Below are positions 7,964-15,577 of a stretch of 25,310 bases of DNA, piece by piece. Positions within the stretch are counted from its first letter, which is position 1. Every line of letters begins with the position of its first letter. Source of the DNA: Pseudomonadota bacterium (lineage in GTDB: Bacteria; Pseudomonadota; Gammaproteobacteria; Burkholderiales; Rhodocyclaceae). A program made the position numbers and the translations under genes. The stretch is from positions 1 to 25,310 of the forward strand of contig JAEWVQ010000046.1 of the NCBI GenBank assembly GCA_023459095.1, given 5' to 3'. The notes under the pieces were generated by a model, which searched no databases, was not told where the DNA came from, and was given only the letters and a program-made list of their open reading frames with translations.

Positions 7964-8986
7964 TCAGTCGGGCAGCGCGTCGAGGCGGGCAAGCCAGGGC
8001 GCGCGCTCTGCCGGACTGACGAAACTCGCCTCGAGGCTGTTGCGCGCGATGCGCTTGAGTTCGGCGCGGCTCAGGCCGAGGGCGTGCGCGGTCTCGATGT
8101 AGTTCTGCGCGACGTAGCCGCCGAAATAGGCCGGATCGTCGGAGTTGATCGTGACCTTGAGGCCGGCGGCGAGCAGCTGCCTGAGGTTGTGGTCGGCCAG
8201 GCGCTCGAACACGCACAGCCGCACGTTGGACAGCGGACACACGGTGAGCGGCACCTGCTCGCGCGCCAGGCGTTCGAGCAGCGCCGGGTCCTCGGCGGCA
8301 CGCACGCCGTGGTCGATGCGCTCGACCTTGAGCACGTCGAGCGCTTCGACGATGTAGGCCGGCGGCCCCTCCTCGCCGGCATGGGCGACCACATGCAGGC
8401 CGAGTTCGCGGCAGCGCGCGAACAGGCGCGCGAACTTCGCCGGCGGATGGCCGCGCTCCGAGGAGTCGAGCCCGACCCCGTGGAACCGCGCCCGGTGCGG
8501 CAGCGCCTCGGCGAGCGTGGCGAAGCCCTCGTCCTCGCTCAGGTGGCGCAGGAAGCACAGGATCAGCCGCGAGCTGATGCCCCAGCGCCGCTGCGCCTCG
8601 GCGCAGGCGCGCTCGAGGCCGTCGAGCACGGTGGCGAAGGCCACGCCGCGCGCGGTATGGGTCTGCGGATCGAAGAACAGCTCGGCATGGACCACGCCGT
8701 CGGCATGGGCGCGGGCGAAGTAGGCCAGCCCGAGCTCGAAGAAGTCGCGCTCCTCGATCAGCGCCGCGGCGCCGGCGTAGTACAGATCGAGAAAGCTCTG
8801 CAGGTCGGTGAACGCGTAGGCCGCGCGCGTCGCCTCGACGCTGTCCCACGGCAGCGCGACGCCGTTGCGCCGCGCCAGCGCGAACATCAGCTCCGGCTCG
8901 AGCGAGCCCTCGATGTGCAGGTGCAGCTCGGCCTTGGGCAGGGCGCGTACAAAGGCAGGCAGGTCGATCGCGGCGGACTCGTCCAT
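7964..8986 (-). CDS. Adenine deaminase (adenosine deaminase superfamily)
   Basis: The product is 340 residues. It hydrolyses adenine to hypoxanthine and ammonia with a zinc ion in the cytoplasm, for purine salvage or nitrogen recovery. Metal and catalytic residues are visible: H22 and H24 in AELHLHIEGS, H202 and E205 in VVAHAGEEGPP, H226 in IDHGVR, and D283-D284 in NSDDPAYFGGYV. Choosing adenine over adenosine rests on features I associate with the bacterial adenine-specific group (Pseudomonas PA0148 type): FFDPQTHTARG, VGLDSSERGHPP and DPAYFGGY. ATG 8986 has GGAG six bases upstream. It is first gene of a two-gene operon with the BMP protein. Substrate choice is family inference, not proven. 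Confidence 0.88.
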   Translation of the reverse strand: MDESAAIDLPAFVRALPKAELHLHIEGSLEPELMFALARRNGVALPWDSVEATRAAYAFTDLQSFLDLYYAGAAALIEERDFFELGLAYFARAHADGVVHAELFFDPQTHTARGVAFATVLDGLERACAEAQRRWGISSRLILCFLRHLSEDEGFATLAEALPHRARFHGVGLDSSERGHPPAKFARLFARCRELGLHVVAHAGEEGPPAYIVEALDVLKVERIDHGVRAAEDPALLERLAREQVPLTVCPLSNVRLCVFERLADHNLRQLLAAGLKVTINSDDPAYFGGYVAQNYIETAHALGLSRAELKRIARNSLEASFVSPAERAPWLARLDALPD

Positions 8987-9013
8987 CGCAGGCTCCGGTT
9001 GCGGTCATCGGGA

Positions 9014-9050
9014 CTCGCTCCGGCGGCGTCTCCACCGGCGCCGGAGCGAG
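9014..9050. promoter_or_regulatory. 12-bp perfect inverted repeat between divergent genes
   Basis: CTCGCTCCGGCG (9014-9025) and its exact complement (9039-9050) enclose a 13-base spacer. It lies 28 bases upstream of the adenine deaminase start and about 180 bases before the phosphatase gene. It could be an operator for the purine operon or a leader hairpin; there is no T-run. Confidence 0.35.
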
Positions 9051-9228
9051 CGCATCGCCCCTCATGGTAGTCCGCCCCGCCACGCTGTCGGCGCACGGAA
9101 TGCAGATATCGATCATCGGGCGCGGCACATGTTACGCCCCCTGCGCAGCCGCCTCCAGCGCGGCCGCACGCATGCGAATGCCATCCAAAACAGTTATCCT
9201 GTGGACCTTCAGCAGCCCTGTTTTCCCC

Positions 9229-11613
9229 ATGTCGCGCGCCCTGCTCCGGAAATGTCTCGCCCCCACGGTCTGGCTCTCCGGCCGCCTCAGCTTTTCGCGC
9301 AAGTTCATGCTCGTCGGCGTGGTCGTGCTGGTCGCGCTCGGCGTCCTCAGCGAGCCGCTGCTGCGCGCCTCGATGAAGAACAGCGCCCTGGTGCGCAGCG
9401 AGCGCGCCGGGCTGGCGCGCCTGAGCAGCCAGGTCGGCCTGCTCGATGCGCTCGTCGGCCTGCGCAGCGCAGCCGCGGCCACCGACGACGGTGCCCGCCC
9501 GCTGGCCTGGCAGGCGCTGGCGCCGCGCCTCGCCGCCTTCATCGATGAAGCGCGCGGCGACGGCCTCGACGAACTCGCCGAGCGCCTCGTGCGCAACGGG
9601 CGCCAGCTCGACGGCATCGCCGGCGACACCGACCCGCAGCGCGCCTTCGCCGCCTATACCGGCGCGATCAACACCACCCTCGCGCTGATGCGCGAAACCG
9701 CCCGCGTGCACCGCCTCAACGTCGATGCCGAATTCGACGCCACCTTCGACATGCTCGCCGGGCGCCTGCCGCTGATGCTCGAAACCCTGGCCAAACAGCG
9801 CGACGCGCTCGCCCTCGGTTCGGAGGCGATGGCGTCCTACGCCCTGGGTGCGCAGGTGATCCTCACCGAGGCCGTTCCCGGCCTGAAAGCGGGCGTCGCC
9901 CAGCTCGCCGCCGCGACGCCGGCCGGCGCGCAGCTGCGCAGCGAGCTCGAGCGCTTCCTCGTTCAGGTCGCGGCGCAGCAGGACGCCGTCGACAAGGTCA
10001 TCGACGACCCCGCCGCGGTGGACGAACTGCGTACCCTCGCCACCGCCAACGTGGCCCTCGCCGGTGCCCTGCTGCAGGCCGCCATCGACGCCTCCGACCG
10101 CGCCCTGCAGCAGCGCCTGAGCCTGCTCCAGCGCGACCAGATCGTCATCGCCACGCTGCTCGTCGGTGCCATCGCCGCGATCGCCTACCTGTTCGCGGGC
10201 ATCTACCTGTCCACCCGGCAGTCGCTGAAGAGCCTCGCCGAGGGCACCGCCGCGTTCTGCGCCGGCAAGCTCGACACCCGCATCCGCATCGACACGCGCG
10301 ACGAGCTGGTGCTGGTGGCGCGCAACTTCAACACCGTGGCCGCGGAGTTCTCCCGCCTGCTCGCGGTGATCCACGAACAGAACGAATCGCGCCAGCGCGA
10401 ACTCGCCGAAATGGTGCTGGCGCGCACCCGCGAACTCGCCGACAAGAACGAACAGTTGCAGGCCACGCACGCCCGTGTGCGCGAGGAGCTGAAGCTCGCG
10501 CGCAACATGCAGCTCGCCATCCTGCCGCAGCACTCGCCGGACGAGCCGGGCTGGTCGGTCGCCGCCTGCATGCACCCCGCGCGCGAGATGGGTGGCGATT
10601 TCTACGACCACTTCACGCTCGCCGACGGCCGCTACGGCGTGCTCGTCGCCGACGTCTCCGGCAAGGGCGTCGCCGCCGCGTTCTTCATGGCGGTGTCGCG
10701 CACCGTGCTGCTCGACCTCGCCACCCAGGGCGAAGCCCCGGCGCGGGTGCTGGCGCGGGCCAACGACCTGCTCTGCGAACGCAACCCGCTGGAGCTGTTC
10801 GTCACCGTCTTCTACGCCATCTACGATCCGCGCGACGGCAGTCTCGATTACGCCTGCGCCGGCCACAACCCGCCGCTGCAGCGCCACACCGACCGCCGCG
10901 TCACGGCACTGCCCTGCCCGCAGGACATCGCCCTCGGCGTGCTGCCGGGCATGGACTACACCGATGCGCGCACCGTGCTCGCCCCCGGCGAAGTACTGCT
11001 GCTGTTTACCGACGGGGTCACCGAGGCCTTCTCCGCCGCCGGCGAGGCCTACGGCGAGGCCCGCCTGAGCGCCTGGCTGGCGGCGCGTCCGGCCGCGGCC
11101 AGTGCCGCCGAACTGGTGGCCGGCATCGTCGACGAGATCGGCGCCTTCGTCGACGGCGCCGAGCCCTCCGACGATCTCACCTGCCTGGTCCTGAGCCGCA
11201 AAACGGAGCGCCGTCCGATGGTCCATTCGATCCCTTCGCGCCTCGAAGAAATCGCCCGCCTCGCAGCCCTCGTCGACACCGCCCTCGCCGACCGGCCCGA
11301 GCTCGCGTTCTCCGTGAACCTGTGCCTGGAAGAGCTGATCACCAATACCATCGTGCATGGCCTGGGCGGCGCGCCCGACCACTTCATCGAGGTCCGCCTG
11401 AGCTGCGACGACACCTGGCTGACGCTGAGCGTGCGTGACGATGCGCCCCCCTTCGACCCCTTTGTCGAAGCCCCGGCCCCCGATCTCGACGCCGATCTCG
11501 ATGCGCGCCCAATCGGCGGCCTCGGCGTGCACCTGATCCGCAGCCTGATGGACGAAGTCAGCACCACCCACGACGGCAACGGCAACCGCGTGGTACTGCG
11601 CAAGCGTCTGTGA
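9229..11613 (+). CDS. Membrane SpoIIE/PP2C phosphatase fused to an RsbW-type kinase domain
   Basis: The product is 794 residues from ATG 9229; earlier in-frame ATGs (9172, 9178) exist, but the chosen start directly precedes a plausible membrane anchor. Order: TM1 about 26-41; helical periplasmic domain about 42-304; TM2 about 305-327; HAMP about 328-380; coiled coil about 385-430. The PP2C domain has D457 (MGGDFYDHF), D475 (VADVSGKG) and D648-D649 (SDDLTC). A C-terminal GHKL domain from about 664 has N706 in EELITNTIVHGLGG, DDAPPFDP, and the GGLGVHL ATP lid. The phosphatase would dephosphorylate, and the kinase phosphorylate, a STAS antagonist, most simply the one encoded 84 bases downstream. 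Both opposing activities in one chain is a striking architecture. Signal sensed unknown. Confidence 0.92.
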   Translation: MSRALLRKCLAPTVWLSGRLSFSRKFMLVGVVVLVALGVLSEPLLRASMKNSALVRSERAGLARLSSQVGLLDALVGLRSAAAATDDGARPLAWQALAPRLAAFIDEARGDGLDELAERLVRNGRQLDGIAGDTDPQRAFAAYTGAINTTLALMRETARVHRLNVDAEFDATFDMLAGRLPLMLETLAKQRDALALGSEAMASYALGAQVILTEAVPGLKAGVAQLAAATPAGAQLRSELERFLVQVAAQQDAVDKVIDDPAAVDELRTLATANVALAGALLQAAIDASDRALQQRLSLLQRDQIVIATLLVGAIAAIAYLFAGIYLSTRQSLKSLAEGTAAFCAGKLDTRIRIDTRDELVLVARNFNTVAAEFSRLLAVIHEQNESRQRELAEMVLARTRELADKNEQLQATHARVREELKLARNMQLAILPQHSPDEPGWSVAACMHPAREMGGDFYDHFTLADGRYGVLVADVSGKGVAAAFFMAVSRTVLLDLATQGEAPARVLARANDLLCERNPLELFVTVFYAIYDPRDGSLDYACAGHNPPLQRHTDRRVTALPCPQDIALGVLPGMDYTDARTVLAPGEVLLLFTDGVTEAFSAAGEAYGEARLSAWLAARPAAASAAELVAGIVDEIGAFVDGAEPSDDLTCLVLSRKTERRPMVHSIPSRLEEIARLAALVDTALADRPELAFSVNLCLEELITNTIVHGLGGAPDHFIEVRLSCDDTWLTLSVRDDAPPFDPFVEAPAPDLDADLDARPIGGLGVHLIRSLMDEVSTTHDGNGNRVVLRKRL

Positions 11614-11697
11614 ACCCGATCGATCGCGGAAACGGCTGCCGGCCGTCCTCCTCCCCCTCACCGCACGCCGGCGCGCATGCCGGCCGGAGCCCACACC

Positions 11698-12042
11698 ATG
11701 AGCATCGACATCACCGTTGAACCCCTGCCCGGCGCCACCCTGGTCGCCGTCGCCGGACGGCTGGACAGCGCCACCTCGGACGCCTTCGAGAAGACCCTGC
11801 TCGGCCTCTACGAGCAGCCCGCCGCGCGCGTGCTGCTCGACTGCGGCGCGCTCGCCTACGTCTCGAGCGCCGGGCTGCGTGTCGTGCTGATGGCCGCCAA
11901 GCGCGCCCGCCAAGGCCAGGGCCGCCTCGTGCTGTGCGGGCTGAGCCCGAACGTGCGCGAGGTGTTCGAGATCAGCGGCTTCGTCAAGATCCTCGACATC
12001 GCCGCCGACCGCGCCGAAGGCAGCGCGCGCGTGGCCGCCTGA
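11698..12042 (+). CDS. STAS-domain anti-sigma factor antagonist (RsbV/SpoIIAA-like), copy 1
   Basis: The product is 114 residues from ATG 11698, with GGAG eight bases upstream. It is a single STAS domain: GRLDSATSDAFEKTLL, LLDCGALAYVSSAGLRVVLM, then FEISGFVKILDI. S57, just before Ala-Gly-Leu, is the expected phosphorylation site of RsbW-type kinases. Unphosphorylated protein would bind the kinase/anti-sigma partner and free its target. It follows the phosphatase-kinase fusion and is closely related, over its full equal length, to the STAS protein at 14543-14887. Confidence 0.93.
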   Translation: MSIDITVEPLPGATLVAVAGRLDSATSDAFEKTLLGLYEQPAARVLLDCGALAYVSSAGLRVVLMAAKRARQGQGRLVLCGLSPNVREVFEISGFVKILDIAADRAEGSARVAA

Positions 12043-12060
12043 GGGTGTGCGCCGAGGCGC

Positions 12061-12480
12061 TCACTTCGCCGGGTCGAGGATCACCTTGACTGACGGATCG
12101 ACGCTGTTCGCGCCCACATAGCCCACCGTGCCGGGGGTGCGCCCGACCAGCTTCACCACGTCGGCGGCATCGGCAACCTCCTTGGGCGGAACCCCCATCC
12201 CGGTGAACATCTGGCGCGCCCAGTAGGCGCGCATCTGGCCGGGATTGCGGCCGACGATGCGGGTGTAGAACTCGCTGCGCAGCGGCGAGCCGTCCTTGAT
12301 GTCGACCGGCGCAATCGGCCGGCCGTCAGGCCAGGTCTGCGCCTGCTTGAGGAAGATCTGCGCGGCCTGACCGCTGTCGATCTGCTTCACCGGGGTGTCG
12401 GGATGGGCGATGACGACCACCTCGGCATGGACGGCACCGGTGGCCAGCGCGCAGCACAGGGCAAGATTCGTGAATTTCAT
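12061..12480 (-). CDS. Small PstS-like periplasmic substrate-binding protein
   Basis: The product is 139 residues with signal peptide MKFTNLALCCALATGAVHA. The mature part resembles a single lobe of phosphate-type binding proteins: VVVIAHPDTPVKQIDSGQAAQIFLK, DIKDGSPLRSEFYTRIVGRN, YWARQMFTGMG, and the late TPGTVGYVG motif that in PstS-like proteins precedes the C-terminus. At about 120 mature residues it is far shorter than a full PstS, so phosphate transport by itself is unlikely; such small members are often found beside signalling genes. It lies 11 bases downstream of the porin gene and is probably co-transcribed with it. It converges with the STAS gene. Confidence 0.82.
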   Translation of the reverse strand: MKFTNLALCCALATGAVHAEVVVIAHPDTPVKQIDSGQAAQIFLKQAQTWPDGRPIAPVDIKDGSPLRSEFYTRIVGRNPGQMRAYWARQMFTGMGVPPKEVADAADVVKLVGRTPGTVGYVGANSVDPSVKVILDPAK

Positions 12481-12491
12481 TGCGGCAGCCC

Positions 12492-13835
12492 TCAGAACGT
12501 CATGTCGAGCGCGACGGTGAACAGGTTCACCCGGTTGTCGAAGGGCAGGCGGGACACCGCAAAGTAGCCCGAAGTCATCGAATCGGGCGTCTTCAAGCGG
12601 TCGTACTGGACCTTGAGCGCCATGCCCTCGCGGAAGTCGTAGCGCACTCCGACGCTCACCGAGCTCATCGACAGATCGGCGTGGCGCGCGGCCTCGTCGA
12701 GCCCTGCACGCACCTGGCCGAGCCCGGCATCGAGTTCCGGGCTGAGCCCGGTGGGCGCGAACGCGGCGGTGTCGAGCAGGTCGCTGGTGCGGCGCTGGCG
12801 GGCGATCGACACATAGGGCGTGAAATTGCCGAAGGCATAGCCAGCGGTGAGCTGATAGCCGCGGTAGCGCCCCACCATGTCGGAGCCGGAGTTCATCGCG
12901 GTGTATTCGCCGAGGAAGCGCCAGTCGCCGACGTTGCCGTCGAAGCCGATGCTGGTGTAGGTCGGCCGGTTGTCGAAGATGTCGAGATACGCCCCCATCC
13001 CCGCCGCGCGCTGCTGCAGCGCGGCACCGACTCCGGCGGGCAGCATCGGGTTGTGCGCCAGCCCCTGCAGGCCCTGGGCAAGCTGGGTGATGCCGGCATT
13101 GAGGCGATCGACCTGCCCCGCCGACATCGTGTAGCTGCCGATCCACGAGCGCGACGCGCGCACCAGCAGATCGGGCATCGCCACGCTCACCGCGACCCCG
13201 CGGATGTCGCGCAGCCTGGCGTCCGCCCACTCCGCCGGCCGCAGGTTGTAGAAACGGTGGCGGTAATCGCTGTGCCCGTAGTAGCCCTGCACCATCACCG
13301 CGGCATTGCCCACGGCGTCGCGCCACTGCACATCGACGCCGTCGATCGAGGCCACGCTGTTCATCATCCCGTACAGGGCGATGGGCGGACGCATGGTCAG
13401 GTAGGCATAGCCGATCTCGGACACGTCGGAATCGAAATAGAGCGGACTGCGGATGCGCCCGACCCGGACCGCGAAATGGTTGCCCACACTCTGGCGCAGG
13501 TGCGCCATGCGCAGTTCGCCCTTGAAGTCGTTGCTCGCGCGCGCCACGCCCTGGACCACCACCGCAGTCCCGCCCAGCGGCTGCCAGCCCAGTTGCAGAC
13601 CGAGCACCGAATCGAGCGCGCCCGACAGCCCCGCCCCCATCGGCCGCTTCTGCGTGCTCGAAGTGATCACCCCGGCCTCGCCGTTGTCGCTGTGGCTCAG
13701 TCCCAGGGTGGCGAACCCGGACACGTCGAACGCCGAGCGCGCCGCGGTGCGCGCCCCCTCCTCCGCCGCGGCCGGCACCGCCAGCGCGATCAGCACCGGC
13801 AGGCACAGCCGCCGCAACCCGCTCTTCGTCACCAT
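12492..13835 (-). CDS. Outer-membrane beta-barrel porin-like protein
   Basis: The product is 447 residues from ATG 13833-13835, chosen because GGGAG lies just upstream and the signal peptide (MVTKSGLRRLCLPVLIALAV, ending PAAAEE) starts there. The mature protein has alternating aromatic/polar beta strands (FDVSGFATLGLSHSD, HFAVRVGRIRSPLYF, WRFLGEYTAMNSGSD, VSVGVRYDFREGMALKVQYD) and ends in phenylalanine (LFTVALDMTF), the usual assembly signal of barrels. It looks like a porin of the general proteobacterial type; the solute is unknown. It is paired with a small PstS-like protein and faces the divergent RsbW gene across a palindrome-bearing promoter region. Confidence 0.82.
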   Translation of the reverse strand: MVTKSGLRRLCLPVLIALAVPAAAEEGARTAARSAFDVSGFATLGLSHSDNGEAGVITSSTQKRPMGAGLSGALDSVLGLQLGWQPLGGTAVVVQGVARASNDFKGELRMAHLRQSVGNHFAVRVGRIRSPLYFDSDVSEIGYAYLTMRPPIALYGMMNSVASIDGVDVQWRDAVGNAAVMVQGYYGHSDYRHRFYNLRPAEWADARLRDIRGVAVSVAMPDLLVRASRSWIGSYTMSAGQVDRLNAGITQLAQGLQGLAHNPMLPAGVGAALQQRAAGMGAYLDIFDNRPTYTSIGFDGNVGDWRFLGEYTAMNSGSDMVGRYRGYQLTAGYAFGNFTPYVSIARQRRTSDLLDTAAFAPTGLSPELDAGLGQVRAGLDEAARHADLSMSSVSVGVRYDFREGMALKVQYDRLKTPDSMTSGYFAVSRLPFDNRVNLFTVALDMTF

Positions 13836-13902
13836 CGACACTCCCGTCATCGTTCCCGAAACCGCGCCCGGCACGCACCGGGCCCGTCACATACTGCGAT
13901 AT

Positions 13903-13930
13903 GGAACCAAACCCGGGTTTCGGTTCCTCA
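13903..13930 (+). promoter_or_regulatory. Near-perfect palindrome with ECF-like promoter signature
   Basis: GGAACC-AAACCC is followed at once by its complement GGGTTT-C-GGTTCC (13903-13927), a palindrome with one extra base. It is in the divergent region of the porin and the stand-alone RsbW gene. On the plus strand it reads GGAACC-N15-TTCCTCA, and a GGAACC-N15-TCACTCA sequence precedes the RGS-like gene. On the minus strand it starts GGAACCGAAACC, identical over 12 bases to that other site. GGAAC is a common -35 element for ECF sigma factors, and GGAACC opens the HrpL box. Confidence 0.45.
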
Positions 13931-14016
13931 TTCTGGAGATTCCAGTCCGCCGAGCCGGCCCCGCATGATGTCCTGTCGGCGCCAGGGGGCAAGAACGCGC
14001 CGTCCGCCGCACACCC

Positions 14017-14514
14017 ATGATGACGAGACCGATGACAAGCCAGACCCCCGCAGCCCCGCCGGGCGGCGCCTTGCCACCCGCCGCCGGGCGCACCGTCCTC
14101 GAACACATCCTGCAATCGCGGCTGGAGGAGATCGCCTGTCTCGCCGAAGCGGTGGACAGCTTTCTCGCCGACGCGCCGCGGCTCGCCTTCGAGGTGAATC
14201 TGTGCCTCGACGAACTGCTCACCAACACCATCGTGCACGGCCTCGGCGGCGCGCCCGACCACCGCATCCACATCCGCCTCGACCGCAGCGACGGCCTGCT
14301 CGAAGTCACCCTGGAAGACGACGCGCCGCCCTTCGACCCGTTCGCCGAAGCCCCGCCCCCCGATCTCGACGCCGACCTCGACGCGCGCCCGATCGGCGGC
14401 CTCGGCGTGCATCTGGTGCGCACCCTGATGGACGAGACCGAAGCCAGCCACGACGCGGGCGGCAACCGCGTGATCCTGCGCAAGCATTTATGGCCGGCCG
14501 CGCCGGCGGCATAA
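14017..14514 (+). CDS. Stand-alone RsbW-type anti-sigma/serine kinase (GHKL ATPase), copy 2
   Basis: The product is 165 residues from ATG 14017; starts at 14020 and 14032 are also possible and none has a strong Shine-Dalgarno sequence. An N-terminal Pro/Ala-rich tail of about 25 residues precedes a complete RsbW-like GHKL domain: N-box DELLTNTIVHGLGG, DDAPPFDPF, and GGLGVHLVRTLMDE. It lacks cysteines or other fusions. It is strongly similar, also at the DNA level, to the C-terminal domain of the 794-residue phosphatase. It should phosphorylate the STAS protein encoded 28 bases downstream and sequester a target when free. No sigma factor is encoded in the window. Confidence 0.92.
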   Translation: MMTRPMTSQTPAAPPGGALPPAAGRTVLEHILQSRLEEIACLAEAVDSFLADAPRLAFEVNLCLDELLTNTIVHGLGGAPDHRIHIRLDRSDGLLEVTLEDDAPPFDPFAEAPPPDLDADLDARPIGGLGVHLVRTLMDETEASHDAGGNRVILRKHLWPAAPAA

Positions 14515-14542
14515 TCCGCGCATCCCATTCAGGAAAGACGAC

Positions 14543-14887
14543 ATGAGCCTCACCGCCTCCGCCGAAGCGATCGACGCCGGCACCCTGGTGCGCGCCACCG
14601 GCCGCCTCGACAGCGCGACCTCGGGCCCCTTCGAGAAGCAGTTGCTGGAACATTTCGGCGCCCCCGGCAGCCGCGTGCTGGTCGACCTCGCCGCGCTCGA
14701 CTACGTCTCCAGCGCCGGCCTGCGCGTGATCCTGATGGCGGCCAAGCGCGCCAAGCAGACCCAGGGCCGGCTCGTGCTGTGCGCGCTGCAGCCGCACGTG
14801 CTGGAGGTGTTCGAGATCAGCGGTTTTCTCAAGATCATCGAGGTCGAAGCCGACGAAGCCGCCGGCCGCGCGCGCCTCGCCGCGTAA
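14543..14887 (+). CDS. STAS-domain anti-sigma factor antagonist, copy 2
   Basis: The product is 114 residues, exactly as long as copy 1. AGGAAAG lies six to seven bases before ATG 14543. Motifs: GRLDSATSGPFEKQLL, LAALDYVSSAGLRVILMAAKRAKQ, and FEISGFLKIIEV. S57 is the predicted phospho-site. Sequence differences from copy 1 are concentrated in the first 35 residues and in the segment just before the phospho-site, so the two could discriminate between kinases or cross-talk. It forms a two-gene unit with the RsbW-like gene and converges with the permease gene that ends at 14918. Confidence 0.93.
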   Translation: MSLTASAEAIDAGTLVRATGRLDSATSGPFEKQLLEHFGAPGSRVLVDLAALDYVSSAGLRVILMAAKRAKQTQGRLVLCALQPHVLEVFEISGFLKIIEVEADEAAGRARLAA

Positions 14888-14917
14888 TCCACCCCACCCG
14901 GGCCGAGGCGGCGCGGC

Positions 14918-15577
14918 TCAGGCGGGGCGAACAGCCGCCGTCCTGCGCTCGACCCGCCGGCTCATCGTCCTTCTGGCCCCGTTGATCGCCAGCGACAGCG
15001 GAAAGCAGAACACCAGAAAGAACAGACCGGCATAGATGTAGATCGGAATCATCAGGTCGGTGTGGCCGCTGGCGTTGATGACGTTGTTCGCGCGCGAGAT
15101 CAGCTCGTCCACACCGACCACCGAAGCGTTGCTCGACGCGATCACGGTGATCACGAATCCGTTCGCCCAGCCGGGGATGAACAGCAGCGCCTTCAGCGTG
15201 TCACCGCTGCGCCAGGCCTCGATGGCGATCGACAGGTTCTCCGAGACATACCCGATCTGCATGAACGAGAGCGCGAGCGCGGCCTTGAACCAGTAGGGCA
15301 CCGGGATCACCAGGCCGAGCGCAGGCAGCGGGATCTCGCTGGGCAGGATCATCGCGGTATAGAACAGCAAGGCAAAGGTCGGCAGGTTGTGGATGACGCT
15401 GCTGGCGGCATGGCTGCCGCGCGCCACCGCGGCGAAGCGGACATGGTGCATGAACGCCAGCGGTGCGCCGACCACCAGGCCGATCATCCCCGCGGTCAGC
15501 GAAATCACGATGTTCCAGCCGAAGCCACCGAGCAGGTAAGGCGTCCACGCCGACAGGATCCCGAGTGTCTCAAGCAT
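14918..15577 (-). CDS. ABC-type permease-like membrane protein (polar amino acid family), degenerate EAA loop
   Basis: The product is 219 residues with about five membrane helices (roughly 15-42, 55-80, 85-110, 140-165, 180-200). It resembles His/Glu/Arg-type permeases: an N-terminal LLGGFGWNIVISLTAG, and a late SVVGVDELISRANNV that matches the conserved IGVxEL region. Where family members have GQ-x-EAA-x-ALG, the loop that contacts the ATPase, this protein has only SGDTLKALLFIPGW, apparently about a dozen residues shorter and without the EAA. The ATG overlaps the upstream gene's stop by eight bases. It is the last gene of the minus-strand operon, with no ATPase gene after it. Confidence 0.82.
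   Translation of the reverse strand: MLETLGILSAWTPYLLGGFGWNIVISLTAGMIGLVVGAPLAFMHHVRFAAVARGSHAASSVIHNLPTFALLFYTAMILPSEIPLPALGLVIPVPYWFKAALALSFMQIGYVSENLSIAIEAWRSGDTLKALLFIPGWANGFVITVIASSNASVVGVDELISRANNVINASGHTDLMIPIYIYAGLFFLVFCFPLSLAINGARRTMSRRVERRTAAVRPA

Noticed and set aside
8887..11913. A 1008-codon minus-strand open frame opposite the phosphatase-kinase fusion
   Set aside because: It has Gly/Gln/Arg/Val-biased translation without motifs. The plus strand holds a complete PP2C and GHKL protein.
12061..12480. Annotation as the phosphate transporter subunit PstS
   Set aside because: It is less than half the usual length, and no pstC, pstA or pstB is nearby.
13903..13927. Palindrome as a transcription terminator
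   Set aside because: It lies between divergent gene starts, where a terminator is not expected, and has no T-tract.
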